The position numbers and the translations under genes are program-made. Positions 1-5,943 of a stretch of 6,153 nucleotides of DNA are shown here, piece after piece. Numbering within the stretch: the first letter of the stretch is position 1; every line of letters starts with the position of its first letter. Under the pieces are notes generated by a model. It ran no database searches and was not told where the DNA came from. It was given only the letters and a program-made list of their open reading frames with translations. Source of the stretch: an uncultured Bacteroidota bacterium. Its GTDB lineage: Bacteria; Bacteroidota; Bacteroidia; Chitinophagales; Chitinophagaceae. Location: the NCBI GenBank assembly GCA_903825095.1, contig CAIJZF010000094.1:1-6153 (forward strand), read 5' to 3'.

Positions 1-256
1 AGGAGAAGTAGTCTATGCATATGATAATTTATTTACAGTCAAAAGACCTTGGGAGAAAGCCGATCACGACCTTGCTAAAAGTATGTCTACCTATTGGACC
101 AATTTTGTAAAAACAGGAACCCCCAATAATAGCAGTTTAGTAAAATGGCCAGCCTATAAAATGAATACCATGCAAGTATTACAATTAGATAAAAAAATTG
201 AAAGCGTTAAACTACCTACAGAGAAAAAATTAGCACTGCTTTCTAGTTTGTATTAA
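1..256 (+). CDS. Type B carboxylesterase, C-terminal fragment
   Basis: The frame is open from base 2 to the TAA at 254-256 and gives the last 84 residues of a larger protein cut by the window edge. The visible start, GEVVYAYDNL, matches the segment that directly follows the catalytic His in type B carboxylesterases (para-nitrobenzyl esterase / cholinesterase fold, usually HG.E..Y.F.NL). The next part, ADHDLAKSMSTYWTNFVKTGTPN, is the family's conserved C-terminal helix (usually a W..FA.TG.PN pattern), followed by W.AY and a short tail. The enzyme would hydrolyse carboxylic esters. The catalytic Ser and Glu, any signal peptide, and probably the His lie upstream of the window. The C-terminus looks normal in length and is not degraded. 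Family assignment is firm from the motifs; the substrate is unknown. The next 17 bases contain no terminator-like hairpin. Confidence 0.88.
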   Translation, partial: GEVVYAYDNLFTVKRPWEKADHDLAKSMSTYWTNFVKTGTPNNSSLVKWPAYKMNTMQVLQLDKKIESVKLPTEKKLALLSSLY

Positions 257-273
257 GAAGACAATAAGTAAAA

Positions 274-366
274 CTAAAACGATCTAATAGCGCGGACAGA
301 TGCCGAATTATAATACTTCGCTCCAAAATTACCAAAGCCTGTGTAATTATAAGCCCAGGCCTGAGT
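274..366 (-). pseudogene. Remnant C-terminus of a FISUMP/DUF1566-like protein
   Basis: Read on the - strand, 366 to 274 gives 30 residues, beginning TQAWAYNYTGFGNF and ending SVRAIRSF, then TAG. A closing pattern of QAWAY, then G...F, then K.Y..S..VRA(V/I)R.F-stop is the usual C-terminal end of FISUMP (Fibrobacter succinogenes major paralogous) and DUF1566-type lectin-like domains. These are common in surface proteins of Bacteroidota. Upstream of the Thr the frame stays open for a few codons, but the residues (LHLPKLYKI) no longer resemble the expected W.SS(T/S)..S stretch, so homology stops at about 366-369. No start codon or other domain part is present, so this is a broken gene end. It abuts the start-less knot-repeat frame on the other strand, which points to a recombination or deletion junction. 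The family name comes from motif memory; the fragment is short. Confidence 0.6.
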
Positions 367-368
367 AA

Positions 369-644
369 TTTTGTACAATTTCGGTAAATGCACAGAAAGT
401 TTATAGGACTTCCTATAAATCCGAGGCGGATAAAATAATCTTTGATACGGATTATGAGTCGGAAGCAGATATTATTATTTACGAAACAAAGTACAAGAGC
501 GAAGCAAAACCTTATTGGGGAATTTGGTTCTGGACTACCTACAAAAGTGAAGCAGATTGGCAGGTATATTTTACAAAATACAAATCCGAGGCCAACTTAA
601 AAATTTATATTACAAAGTGTAAAAGCGAAGCTGGGATGAAATAA
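369..644 (+). pseudogene. Start-less septoil-knot (DUF6150) repeat protein
   Basis: The frame is open from 369, just after an in-frame TAA at 366-368, to the TAA at 642-644 (91 codons). It begins with a signal-peptide end, SVNA then QKVY. Six repeats of about 13 residues follow, each ending in a KSEAD-like motif: YKSEAD, YESEAD, YKSEAK, YKSEAD, YKSEAN and CKSEAG. The fourth is lengthened by PYWGIWFWT. This layout is that of small exported Bacteroidota proteins formerly called DUF6150 and now, as I recall, described as 7(1) septoil-knot domain proteins, whose predicted fold is one of the most complex protein knots. No ATG, GTG or TTG lies in frame between the upstream stop and the repeats, so the start and most of the signal peptide are missing. 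The ATG at 388 is in another frame and closes after 16 codons. The C-terminus (AGMK) seems about ten residues shorter than usual. The repeats carry no internal stop, so decay is recent or a non-standard start (for example ATT at 378) is used. I favour a truncated pseudogene. Confidence 0.62.
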
Positions 645-869
645 CATTTTTTAAAAATAATTTTTTAAGGCCATTTTTTGGGGACTTTAAAAATTAGGTG
701 ATAAGTACCTTCACTTTAAAATTACAGGTCAAATTTGAGGCTAAAAAATCTATACAAATTGATTTTGATCTTCCAGTAACAAGCAGTTTTTGTCTTGTGT
801 ACACCAATTTTCGGGGTTTATTGTTTTAGAAAATAATTATCTACTGTGTACAAATGCAACCATGTTTTA
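645..869. other. Intergenic stretch without a recognisable gene
   Basis: This AT-rich stretch lies between the knot-repeat frame and the convergent DUF5808 gene. All frames are broken by stops. The longest protein-like piece I see is about 28 codons on the - strand (roughly 745-835, containing NPENWCTQDKN). It has no start and matches nothing I recognise. The stretch holds an A/T-only inverted repeat at 651-668 and two copies of TGTGTACA at 796-803 and 845-852. I see no promoter with the Bacteroidota TAnnTTTG pattern, no tRNA and no transposon end. Confidence 0.5.
651..668. terminator. Weak A/T-only hairpin after the knot-repeat frame
   Basis: TTAAAAA at 651-657 is perfectly complementary to TTTTTAA at 662-668, with a 4-base loop. 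It begins 6 bases after the stop codon of the knot-repeat frame. With no G-C pair the stem would be unstable, so terminator function is a weak inference from position and from the T runs on both strands. Confidence 0.22.
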
Positions 870-1103
870 CTACCCAATAGGGTAATTTGTTTTGATGTGG
901 TGCTGTTTTAAGTAAAAAATAACTACCCCAAGTGAAATCATGATGATGTAACTAAGTGGGTTAGCAAAATTTAAAGTCCAACCAAACAAATTTAATCTTT
1001 TGGAAATTACAAGCCTCTTATCTTCTTTATTAAAATAGAAGATGCCCAATTTCCAATTCTTGGGGTCATCCTGCCATTTATTCTTTAGTTCTTGACTATA
1101 CAT
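870..1103 (-). CDS. DUF5808 small membrane protein
   Basis: This is a 77-residue protein with an ATG start at 1103-1101. Residues 12-49 match the DUF5808 pattern well: DDPKNWKLGIFYFNKED at 12-28, then LVISKR, then GWTLNFANP at 41-49. Residues 50-65 form one hydrophobic membrane segment, followed by a short polar tail (KQHHIKTNYPIG) containing two His. The family has no established function that I know of. It occurs as small stand-alone proteins in Bacteroidota and as a terminal domain of some Firmicutes membrane proteins. The gene starts 19 bp after the stop of the DUF6088 gene on the same strand, so the two are very probably one transcript. The gene thus occupies the downstream place where AbiEi-type antitoxins usually have their AbiEii toxin. 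No Shine-Dalgarno is visible; the leader is A-rich, as is usual in Bacteroidota. The stop codon lies in a small hairpin (871-884). Confidence 0.82.
   Translation of the reverse strand: MYSQELKNKWQDDPKNWKLGIFYFNKEDKRLVISKRLNLFGWTLNFANPLSYIIMISLGVVIFYLKQHHIKTNYPIG
871..884 (-). terminator. Small hairpin overlapping the DUF5808 stop codon
   Basis: TACCC at 871-875 and GGGTA at 880-884 are perfectly complementary around a 4-base loop. On the - strand the second arm contains the TAG stop. The stem is only 5 bp and is followed by a GTAAAAC stretch, not a T run, so as a terminator it is weak. It may be fortuitous, because the first arm encodes Tyr-Pro. Confidence 0.2.
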
Positions 1104-1122
1104 ATTTTATTGTTTTACTTAT

Positions 1123-1860
1123 TTACTTGCCATTGTATTTATCCCTTAGAAATTTATCAATCTCCTTTAATCCAGTATTAAAGTCACTTATAGGATTCCT
1201 GTATTCTTCAATTAAAGCTAAAGGACCATTGAACTTTTCTTGTTCAAAAACATACATCAATAAATCCCTTGTTGATGATGGGTACTTTAAAGACAGTTTT
1301 ATTAATAATTCCCTTTCTTTTTTATTAAACTTTCTTATGACTTTTGCTATGGATTTTAGGAAATCTCTTCTTGCATCCACCGAAATTCCCTTTAGTAATT
1401 TAAGGCAATCTAATACTTTAAGCATTTCGGTATTTTCTTGTGTAATGACGTGTTTTTGAAATAGAAACTTAATGGTATAAATACCCCTTTTTATTGGAGG
1501 CTTAAAGGTATTTCTTCCTATAAGTATTACTTTAGTCTTATTGGGAGGTAATATATTTTTATGTATTTCATTTAATCCCGTACAATACCCTATAATTTCT
1601 CCATTTTTTACTAATAGGTCTTTAATGACTTCTTCTTTATCTGGTCCCTTTTTTCTCTTATCTTTTGTATTGGGCTTATAATACTTCCCTTTGATTAATT
1701 TATGTATTATCCCTTTAACGTCATACCGGTTTAATGCTTTTACAATAGCGTGTGCATTTTCGGCGGCTTCTTCAAATTCCAAGTACGAAAATACATACCC
1801 TTCTTTAAAGGTGTCAATCCGATTTTTTACGCTACTTGTTATGGTATTTTTGGGCTCCAT
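1123..1860 (-). CDS. DUF6088 / AbiEi-like winged-helix antitoxin-type protein
   Basis: This is 245 residues from the ATG at 1860-1858. A TTG five codons upstream (1875) also lies in frame, but the ATG is preferred. Residues 11-63 form a winged helix-turn-helix like that of AbiEi antitoxins: VKNRI, then GYVFSYLEF, then IVKALNRYDVKGIIHKLIKG, and KYYKP as the wing. Residues 85-170 match the DUF6088 body, with GEIIGYCTGLNEIHKN, KTKVILIGRN, a KRGIYTIKF strand and LKVLDCLKLLKGI. Near residues 205-215 is KYPSSTRDLL, equivalent to the family's KYPPSTRALL. DUF6088 proteins are often found as type IV toxin-antitoxin antitoxins beside AbiEii nucleotidyltransferases and are expected to bind their own promoter. 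Here no such toxin follows; a DUF5808 membrane protein does, 19 bp away. Upstream there is a good -7 element flanked by AGACAA boxes. The protein is probably cytoplasmic and DNA-binding. Antitoxin activity is inferred from the family only. An orphan regulator or a new pair are both possible. Confidence 0.8.
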   Translation of the reverse strand: MEPKNTITSSVKNRIDTFKEGYVFSYLEFEEAAENAHAIVKALNRYDVKGIIHKLIKGKYYKPNTKDKRKKGPDKEEVIKDLLVKNGEIIGYCTGLNEIHKNILPPNKTKVILIGRNTFKPPIKRGIYTIKFLFQKHVITQENTEMLKVLDCLKLLKGISVDARRDFLKSIAKVIRKFNKKERELLIKLSLKYPSSTRDLLMYVFEQEKFNGPLALIEEYRNPISDFNTGLKEIDKFLRDKYNGK

Positions 1861-1877
1861 TTTGCTAAGGTACAAAA

Positions 1878-1932
1878 TTTGTCTAGTTTATTAGATAATT
1901 ATTAAGACAAACATAGTTATTTAATAAGACAA
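1878..1932. promoter_or_regulatory. Three AGACAA boxes, candidate operator for the DUF6088 operon
   Basis: On the + strand TTTGTCT at 1878-1884 is the exact inverted complement of AGACAAA at 1905-1911. A further direct copy, TAAGACAA at 1925-1932, repeats the one at 1903-1910 exactly 22 bp away, about two helical turns. The boxes cover the predicted -7 element and transcription start of the - strand DUF6088 operon. AbiEi antitoxins are known to autoregulate by binding inverted repeats at their promoters through the winged helix, so DUF6088 is the likely ligand. The repeats are seen directly. In sequence this AT-rich some chance matches are expected, but AGACAA contains G and C, and its regular spacing favours function. 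Confidence 0.5.
1908..1915 (-). promoter_or_regulatory. Bacteroidota -7 element for the DUF6088-DUF5808 operon
   Basis: Read on the - strand, 1915 to 1908 is TATGTTTG, a full match to the Bacteroidota sigma-A -7 consensus TAnnTTTG. Transcription would start near 1901 and leave a leader of about 40 bases before the ATG at 1860. A TTG lies upstream on the same strand, but only about 14 bases from the -7 box, shorter than the usual 17-23, so the -33 element is doubtful. The box overlaps the AGACAAA operator half-site. Confidence 0.5.
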
Positions 1933-1980
1933 TAATGGGCGCATTAAGCCTTTTTAATTAATTTGAGTAAAATTAATACT

Positions 1981-4386
1981 ATGAAAAAAGTAATAGCCTT
2001 TATGACCTTTGCAATGTTATTTATTATTGCAAAGGCTCAAGAACCTTCTAGTTACCAAAAACCTTCCAAAGAAATTGCCGATTTATTGTTAGCCCCTCCT
2101 ACACCTACTATTAGTGTAGATGGAAAAGCGCAATATATGTTAGTGATGGAAAGAAGTTTATATCCAAGAGTCGAGGAATTAGGCCAACCTGAATTTAAAA
2201 TTGCAGGTATGCGTATTAACCCCAATAATTTTTCTTTAACAAGACAAAATTTTATAAAGCAATTAAGCCTTAAAAATTTAGTAACGGGTAAAATGGTTTC
2301 TATTACTGGTTTACCTAATAATATTTCTGCTTTAAACCCTAGCTGGAACCCTTCTGAAAATAAAATTGCATTTTATAATGTTACAGCAAATGCAGTAGAT
2401 GTTTGGGTAATAGATATTAAAACAAGCACTTGCAGCAAAATAAATAAAAGCCCAGTAAATATTGTTTTAACTAACAATTTAATTTGGTTAGACGATGCTA
2501 CCGTATTATATAAAATTAATACACACACGGCAGCACAAATGAATAAGAAGCCTATTACACCTAAAGGACCCACTATTCAAGAAAGTTTAGGAAAAGTGGC
2601 ACCTAGTGTGACTTACCAGGATTTAATTAAATCGCCTTACGATGAATATGCTTTTGAATTTTTAGCCACTGCACAATTAGTAAAAAATAGATCAGGTGTA
2701 GAAACTAAAATAGGTTCACCCGCAATTACAAGTTCATTAGATCTTTCTCCCGATAAAAATTATTTTTTAACCCGTACTATTAATAAGCCTTTCTCTTACT
2801 TAGTAACAGTAGGTGGCTTTGCAGCCACTATTAATATTACCGACATAAATGGTAAAATTGTAAAAACTATTGCCGACCTAGCTTCAGCGGAAACAACACC
2901 TAGTGGTTATGATAATGTGCAAAATGTGGCTAGAGGCTTTGATTGGAAAGACGATGAAGCAGCTACTATTACTTATGCAATGCCTTTAGATAGTGGTATG
3001 ATGAAAAAGAATGTTCCTTTTCATGATGTAGTAATGGGGCTTGCAGCTCCTTTTACAGGTAGTGCAAAAGAATTATTTAAAACAAGCACAAGATACAGCA
3101 GAACTGCATGGGGTAATGAACATATTGCTTTAGTGACAGAAATGTTGCGCAGTAAACAACAATATAAAGTAAGCAGGTACGATGCAAGTAATAATAGCTT
3201 CACTACTTTATACCAAGGCAATATGACAGATGCCTATACCAACCCAGGCAGCCCTGTAACCACCAAGAATAAATTTAATCGTGATGTTATTGCTATGACA
3301 AATAATGGTCAGGCTATATTAATGAATAATACGACAGGTGCTTCTCCAAAAGGAGACTTACCTTTTATTTCTTCATTTGATTTAAATACAAAAACCAATT
3401 CAATTTTGTGGCGCTCGTCGGAAGATAATTTTGAAATGATAATGGAAGTAATTGATATTAATAATTTAAAAGTTATTAGTAGAAGAGAAACAGAAAAAGA
3501 AGTGCCTAATTATTATATTAGAAATATTAAAGACAATAGTAAAACTCAAATTACCAATTTCACGAACCCTTATTTGAGTATGGAAGGCGTGACGAAGGAA
3601 AAAATTAAATATAAAAGAAAGGACGGCATTGATTTAACCGGTGATTTATATTTACCCAAGGGTTATGATAAAACAAAGGATGGCCCTCTTCCTGCTTTAA
3701 TATGGGCCTACCCAAGAGAGTTTACAAGTGCTGCCGATGCAAGTCAAATTAGAGGTAACCAACATAAATTTACCATGCTTAGCTGGGGATCGCCTGTATT
3801 TTATGTTACACAAGGCTATGCCATTTTAGATAATGCTGAAATGCCTATTGTAGCTAACTCTCCAGATAAAAAACCAAATGACGATTTTGTAAATCAATTG
3901 ATACTGAATGCCAATGCAGCTATTGATAAATTAGTTGAATTAGGCGTAGGGGATAGAAATAAAATGGCCGTAGGTGGACATAGTTATGGCGCCTTTATGA
4001 CAGTGAATTTACTTGCACATAGTAATTTATTCAAAGCAGGTATTGCTAGAAGTGGTGCATACAATAGAACTTTAACTCCTTTTGGTTTCCAAAATGAAGA
4101 GCGTACTTTTTGGCAAGCCAAGGATTTATATTTAGAAATGAGCCCTTTCGCATTTGCAGATAAAATTAAAACACCATTGTTAATGACACATGGCGAAATG
4201 GATGACAATACAGGAACCTTCCCTATTAATAGTGAAAGATTATATGCAGCTATTAAAGGACACGGTGGTACTGCAAGATTTGTTTACTTACCTTATGAAG
4301 CACATGGCTATAAGGGAAAAGAAAATGTATTGCATTTGTTATGGGAGCAAGGAAGATGGTTAGATAAATATTTAAAGGACAAATAA
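1981..4386 (+). CDS. S9 family serine peptidase, glutamyl endopeptidase (CGEP)-like
   Basis: This is 801 residues from the ATG at 1981. An in-frame TTG at 1963 would add six residues ahead of an otherwise perfect signal peptide, so the ATG is chosen. Residues 1-20 are a signal peptide (MKK, hydrophobic core, AKA before Gln). Residues of roughly 60-520 form the seven-bladed beta-propeller that gates the active site of prolyl-oligopeptidase-type enzymes. The alpha/beta-hydrolase domain runs from about 541 to the end. It has AYPREF (576-581), the nucleophile motif GGHSYGAFM with Ser668, HGEMDDN with the acid Asp at 741 or 742, and EAHGY with His775. Further stretches (RSGAYNRTLTPFGFQNEER, ALIWAYPREF, LWEQGRWLDKYL) are nearly identical to plant chloroplast glutamyl endopeptidase as I remember it. 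That enzyme cuts peptides after Glu. All catalytic residues are present, so the enzyme should be active in the periplasm or envelope, digesting peptides. Glu preference is inferred from similarity. Two genes for exported proteins follow on the same strand. Confidence 0.9.
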   Translation: MKKVIAFMTFAMLFIIAKAQEPSSYQKPSKEIADLLLAPPTPTISVDGKAQYMLVMERSLYPRVEELGQPEFKIAGMRINPNNFSLTRQNFIKQLSLKNLVTGKMVSITGLPNNISALNPSWNPSENKIAFYNVTANAVDVWVIDIKTSTCSKINKSPVNIVLTNNLIWLDDATVLYKINTHTAAQMNKKPITPKGPTIQESLGKVAPSVTYQDLIKSPYDEYAFEFLATAQLVKNRSGVETKIGSPAITSSLDLSPDKNYFLTRTINKPFSYLVTVGGFAATINITDINGKIVKTIADLASAETTPSGYDNVQNVARGFDWKDDEAATITYAMPLDSGMMKKNVPFHDVVMGLAAPFTGSAKELFKTSTRYSRTAWGNEHIALVTEMLRSKQQYKVSRYDASNNSFTTLYQGNMTDAYTNPGSPVTTKNKFNRDVIAMTNNGQAILMNNTTGASPKGDLPFISSFDLNTKTNSILWRSSEDNFEMIMEVIDINNLKVISRRETEKEVPNYYIRNIKDNSKTQITNFTNPYLSMEGVTKEKIKYKRKDGIDLTGDLYLPKGYDKTKDGPLPALIWAYPREFTSAADASQIRGNQHKFTMLSWGSPVFYVTQGYAILDNAEMPIVANSPDKKPNDDFVNQLILNANAAIDKLVELGVGDRNKMAVGGHSYGAFMTVNLLAHSNLFKAGIARSGAYNRTLTPFGFQNEERTFWQAKDLYLEMSPFAFADKIKTPLLMTHGEMDDNTGTFPINSERLYAAIKGHGGTARFVYLPYEAHGYKGKENVLHLLWEQGRWLDKYLKDK

Positions 4387-4401
4387 TATATTTTAAATAT
4401 A
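4387..4401 (+). repeat. A/T-only inverted repeat right after the peptidase stop
   Basis: TATATTT at 4387-4393 and AAATATA at 4395-4401 are exact inverted complements around one base, starting on the base after the stop codon. No G-C pairs and no following T run are present, so a terminator role is unlikely on its own. A second imperfect inverted repeat lies at 4423-4444. Confidence 0.3.
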
Positions 4402-4422
4402 GAATTTGAATTTGAGCTTCTT

Positions 4423-4444
4423 ATTTGAACTAAATAGTTTAAAT
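4423..4444 (+). repeat. Imperfect 10-bp inverted repeat in the 79-bp gap
   Basis: ATTTGAACTA at 4423-4432 and TAGTTTAAAT at 4435-4444 pair over 10 positions with one G-T, separated by two bases. It sits 21 bases before the ATG of the next gene. It could be a protein-binding dyad or a weak RNA hairpin in the leader; nothing in the sequence decides between them. Confidence 0.3.
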
Positions 4445-4465
4445 TTAAATAGCAAAACCAAATAA

Positions 4466-5080
4466 ATGAAAAAATATGTATCTACCCTTTTACTATTAGG
4501 ATTTTTAGGCAGTTTGAATGCTCAAAAAGTTACTATTGCCGACAAAACTCCTATTAAAATGCAGGCTATTACTAATATTAATAGCGCAGGTTTACATGTA
4601 AAAGACACATTCTCTGTTAGTTTATTTGAAGACATTATTATAGAGGGTAAACTTGTATTCACTAAAGGAAGCAAAGCAGTTGCAACAATTGATGCTATTG
4701 AACCTGCAAAAACCAATGGTAGAGCAGCTAAATTAAATATTCTGTATACTTTACAAGCTCCTGATGGAACTAAGATTTATTGCAAAAGTGAAAACAAAGG
4801 CCAGGGAAGTAATTTTGCCAAGAAGTCGGGCAATTTTTTTGCCACCGCCTCTTATGCTAGTATTGGGGTAGGACTAGCTACAGGTATTATTAAAGGCAAA
4901 GATGAAGATGGCCTATATATATTTATAGCAGGTATTGTAGTGGGGGGCATGTTTGGCATTGCAGGTTTACTCACTACTCCTTTAAGACTCATTAAAGGTG
5001 GTGAGGTAAAAATAAATGAAGGTGAAATAATTGAAACTATAGTAGACAGAGAGGTTAGCTTTTCACTCACGAAACCTTAA
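4466..5080 (+). CDS. Exported protein with glycine-rich hydrophobic segments, function unknown
   Basis: This is 204 residues from an ATG preceded by an A-rich leader. Residues 1-19 are a signal peptide (MKKYV, hydrophobic core, LNA before Gln). Residues of roughly 25-115 look like a small beta domain: TPIKMQAITNINSAG, then VKDTFSVSLFEDIIIEGKLVFTKGSKAVATI. This arrangement (a value at the start, then 'retained dynamic range', then 'G..v..kGs.a.a.i') recalls the short beta modules of VirB10/TrbI-like and related envelope proteins. I cannot assign a family. Two hydrophobic segments follow, at about 124-140 (ASIGVGLATGII) and 150-173 (AGIVVGGMFGIAGLL). Both are rich in glycine at small spacings, like membrane-inserting or packing helices, and are separated by charged KGKDEDG. 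The tail returns to beta-like sequence (KINEGEIIETIVDREVSF). It is probably an envelope protein anchored in a membrane. The gap to the barrel-protein gene downstream is 32 bp, so shared transcription is likely. Confidence 0.72.
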   Translation: MKKYVSTLLLLGFLGSLNAQKVTIADKTPIKMQAITNINSAGLHVKDTFSVSLFEDIIIEGKLVFTKGSKAVATIDAIEPAKTNGRAAKLNILYTLQAPDGTKIYCKSENKGQGSNFAKKSGNFFATASYASIGVGLATGIIKGKDEDGLYIFIAGIVVGGMFGIAGLLTTPLRLIKGGEVKINEGEIIETIVDREVSFSLTKP

Positions 5081-5112
5081 ATTTGCAAAAATTAGCCAGC
5101 TGGCCAACCATT

Positions 5113-5931
5113 ATGCAAAAGTATCTATTCCTATTCTTAGCTATTATTATAGTGCATACTAGCACTGCTCAAAAAACGGAAAGAAAAGGGGAGTTTTATA
5201 TTTCTTGGGGATATAATAAAGAATATTATACTCTATCTAATGTGACTATTAACCAACCTGAGTTAAAAAATAATTTTACTTTTAAAAATACTCAACTGGT
5301 AGACCACCCAGGTTGGGATGAAGGTTTATTTACCAAAGCATTAAGCATTCCTCAATACAATTATAGATTTGGATATTTCTTTGACAAAAACAAGGACCTA
5401 GCTTTTGAAATAAATTTCGATCATACCAAGGCCTTATTCAAAGACAACCAGCTTATTCATATGTCTGGCACTTATAATGGAGCAAAGATAGATTCTAGTT
5501 TTATTTTTACTAAATCGGGACAAGGAACAGCTGAAAATTATTATTACTTAAACAATGGCGCGAACTTTTTATTATTCAATATTGTAAAAAGAAAGCGTTT
5601 CAAAAAAATATCTAATGATTTTGTAGCTATTGATGGTTTAGCCAAGGCAGGTATTGGCCCCTTAATTCCACATGTAGAAAATAAATTATTTGGTAAAAAT
5701 AATAAAAAAGGATTTCAGTTTGGCGGTTGGAACACAGGACTTGAATATGCATTAAGAAGTACTTTTCGAAAAAAATTATACCTTGAGTTCGCAGGTAAAT
5801 TAGACTACGCTTATTATTATAACCTAGATGTATACAAAGGCAATGCCAAACAAGGTTTTGGTACGATGGAATTTATATTCAGTTTGGGCTATACCCTTCC
5901 TATGGGGCCTAAACTCAATAGCTCTAAATAA
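5113..5931 (+). CDS. Predicted outer-membrane beta-barrel protein
   Basis: This is 272 residues from the ATG at 5113. A TTG at 5083, directly behind the previous stop, is also in frame but would put ten polar residues ahead of the signal peptide, so the ATG is preferred. Residues 1-19 are a signal peptide ending TSTA before Gln. The mature part starts KGEFYISWGYNKEYYTLSN and contains LSIPQYNYRFGYFF and LAFEINFDHTKALF. These resemble an unnamed Bacteroidota family whose members read KG.FYF.WG.NR..Y..S and ISIPQ.NYR.GY, with a D-H-K.V motif. Alternating aromatic and polar residues throughout, and an amphipathic last strand (TMEFIFSLGYTL), fit a barrel of roughly 8-12 strands. No plug, TonB box or enzymatic motif is visible. 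The role is unknown; it could be a small porin-like or structural protein. It is the last of three same-strand genes for exported proteins and ends 12 bp before a convergent gene. Confidence 0.78.
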   Translation: MQKYLFLFLAIIIVHTSTAQKTERKGEFYISWGYNKEYYTLSNVTINQPELKNNFTFKNTQLVDHPGWDEGLFTKALSIPQYNYRFGYFFDKNKDLAFEINFDHTKALFKDNQLIHMSGTYNGAKIDSSFIFTKSGQGTAENYYYLNNGANFLLFNIVKRKRFKKISNDFVAIDGLAKAGIGPLIPHVENKLFGKNNKKGFQFGGWNTGLEYALRSTFRKKLYLEFAGKLDYAYYYNLDVYKGNAKQGFGTMEFIFSLGYTLPMGPKLNSSK

Positions 5932-5943
5932 AAAAATAAAAAA

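Noticed and set aside
388..438. ATG at 388 as the start of the knot-repeat gene
   Set aside because: It is in the wrong frame and meets a stop after 16 codons.
390..644. The KSEAD-coding repeats taken as a CRISPR or tandem DNA repeat
   Set aside because: The repeats are conserved at protein level with varied codons, of 39-48 bp without spacers, and are explained by the septoil-knot repeat protein.
745..835. Short - strand peptide containing NPENW, resembling the DPKNW start of DUF5808
   Set aside because: It is about 28 codons, without a start, and the likeness ends after five residues, so a duplicated DUF5808 fragment is not supported.
1127..1459. 110-codon + strand open frame
   Set aside because: It lies wholly antisense to the DUF6088 gene, has no leader, and its residues read as a shadow of the AT-rich opposite strand.
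1691..1894. 67-codon + strand open frame
   Set aside because: It is antisense to the DUF6088 start region and promoter, with no family resemblance and no start context.
2373..2573. - strand open frame inside the peptidase gene, hydrophobic
   Set aside because: It is a shadow of the peptidase reading frame; hydrophobicity arises from complementing Asn/Lys-rich codons. The same holds for 3021-3221 and 3984-4208.
4522..5070. - strand frames opposite the 204-residue exported protein
   Set aside because: The + strand frame has a signal peptide and good spacing to its neighbours; the opposed frames (4522-4716, 4852-5070) are shadows.
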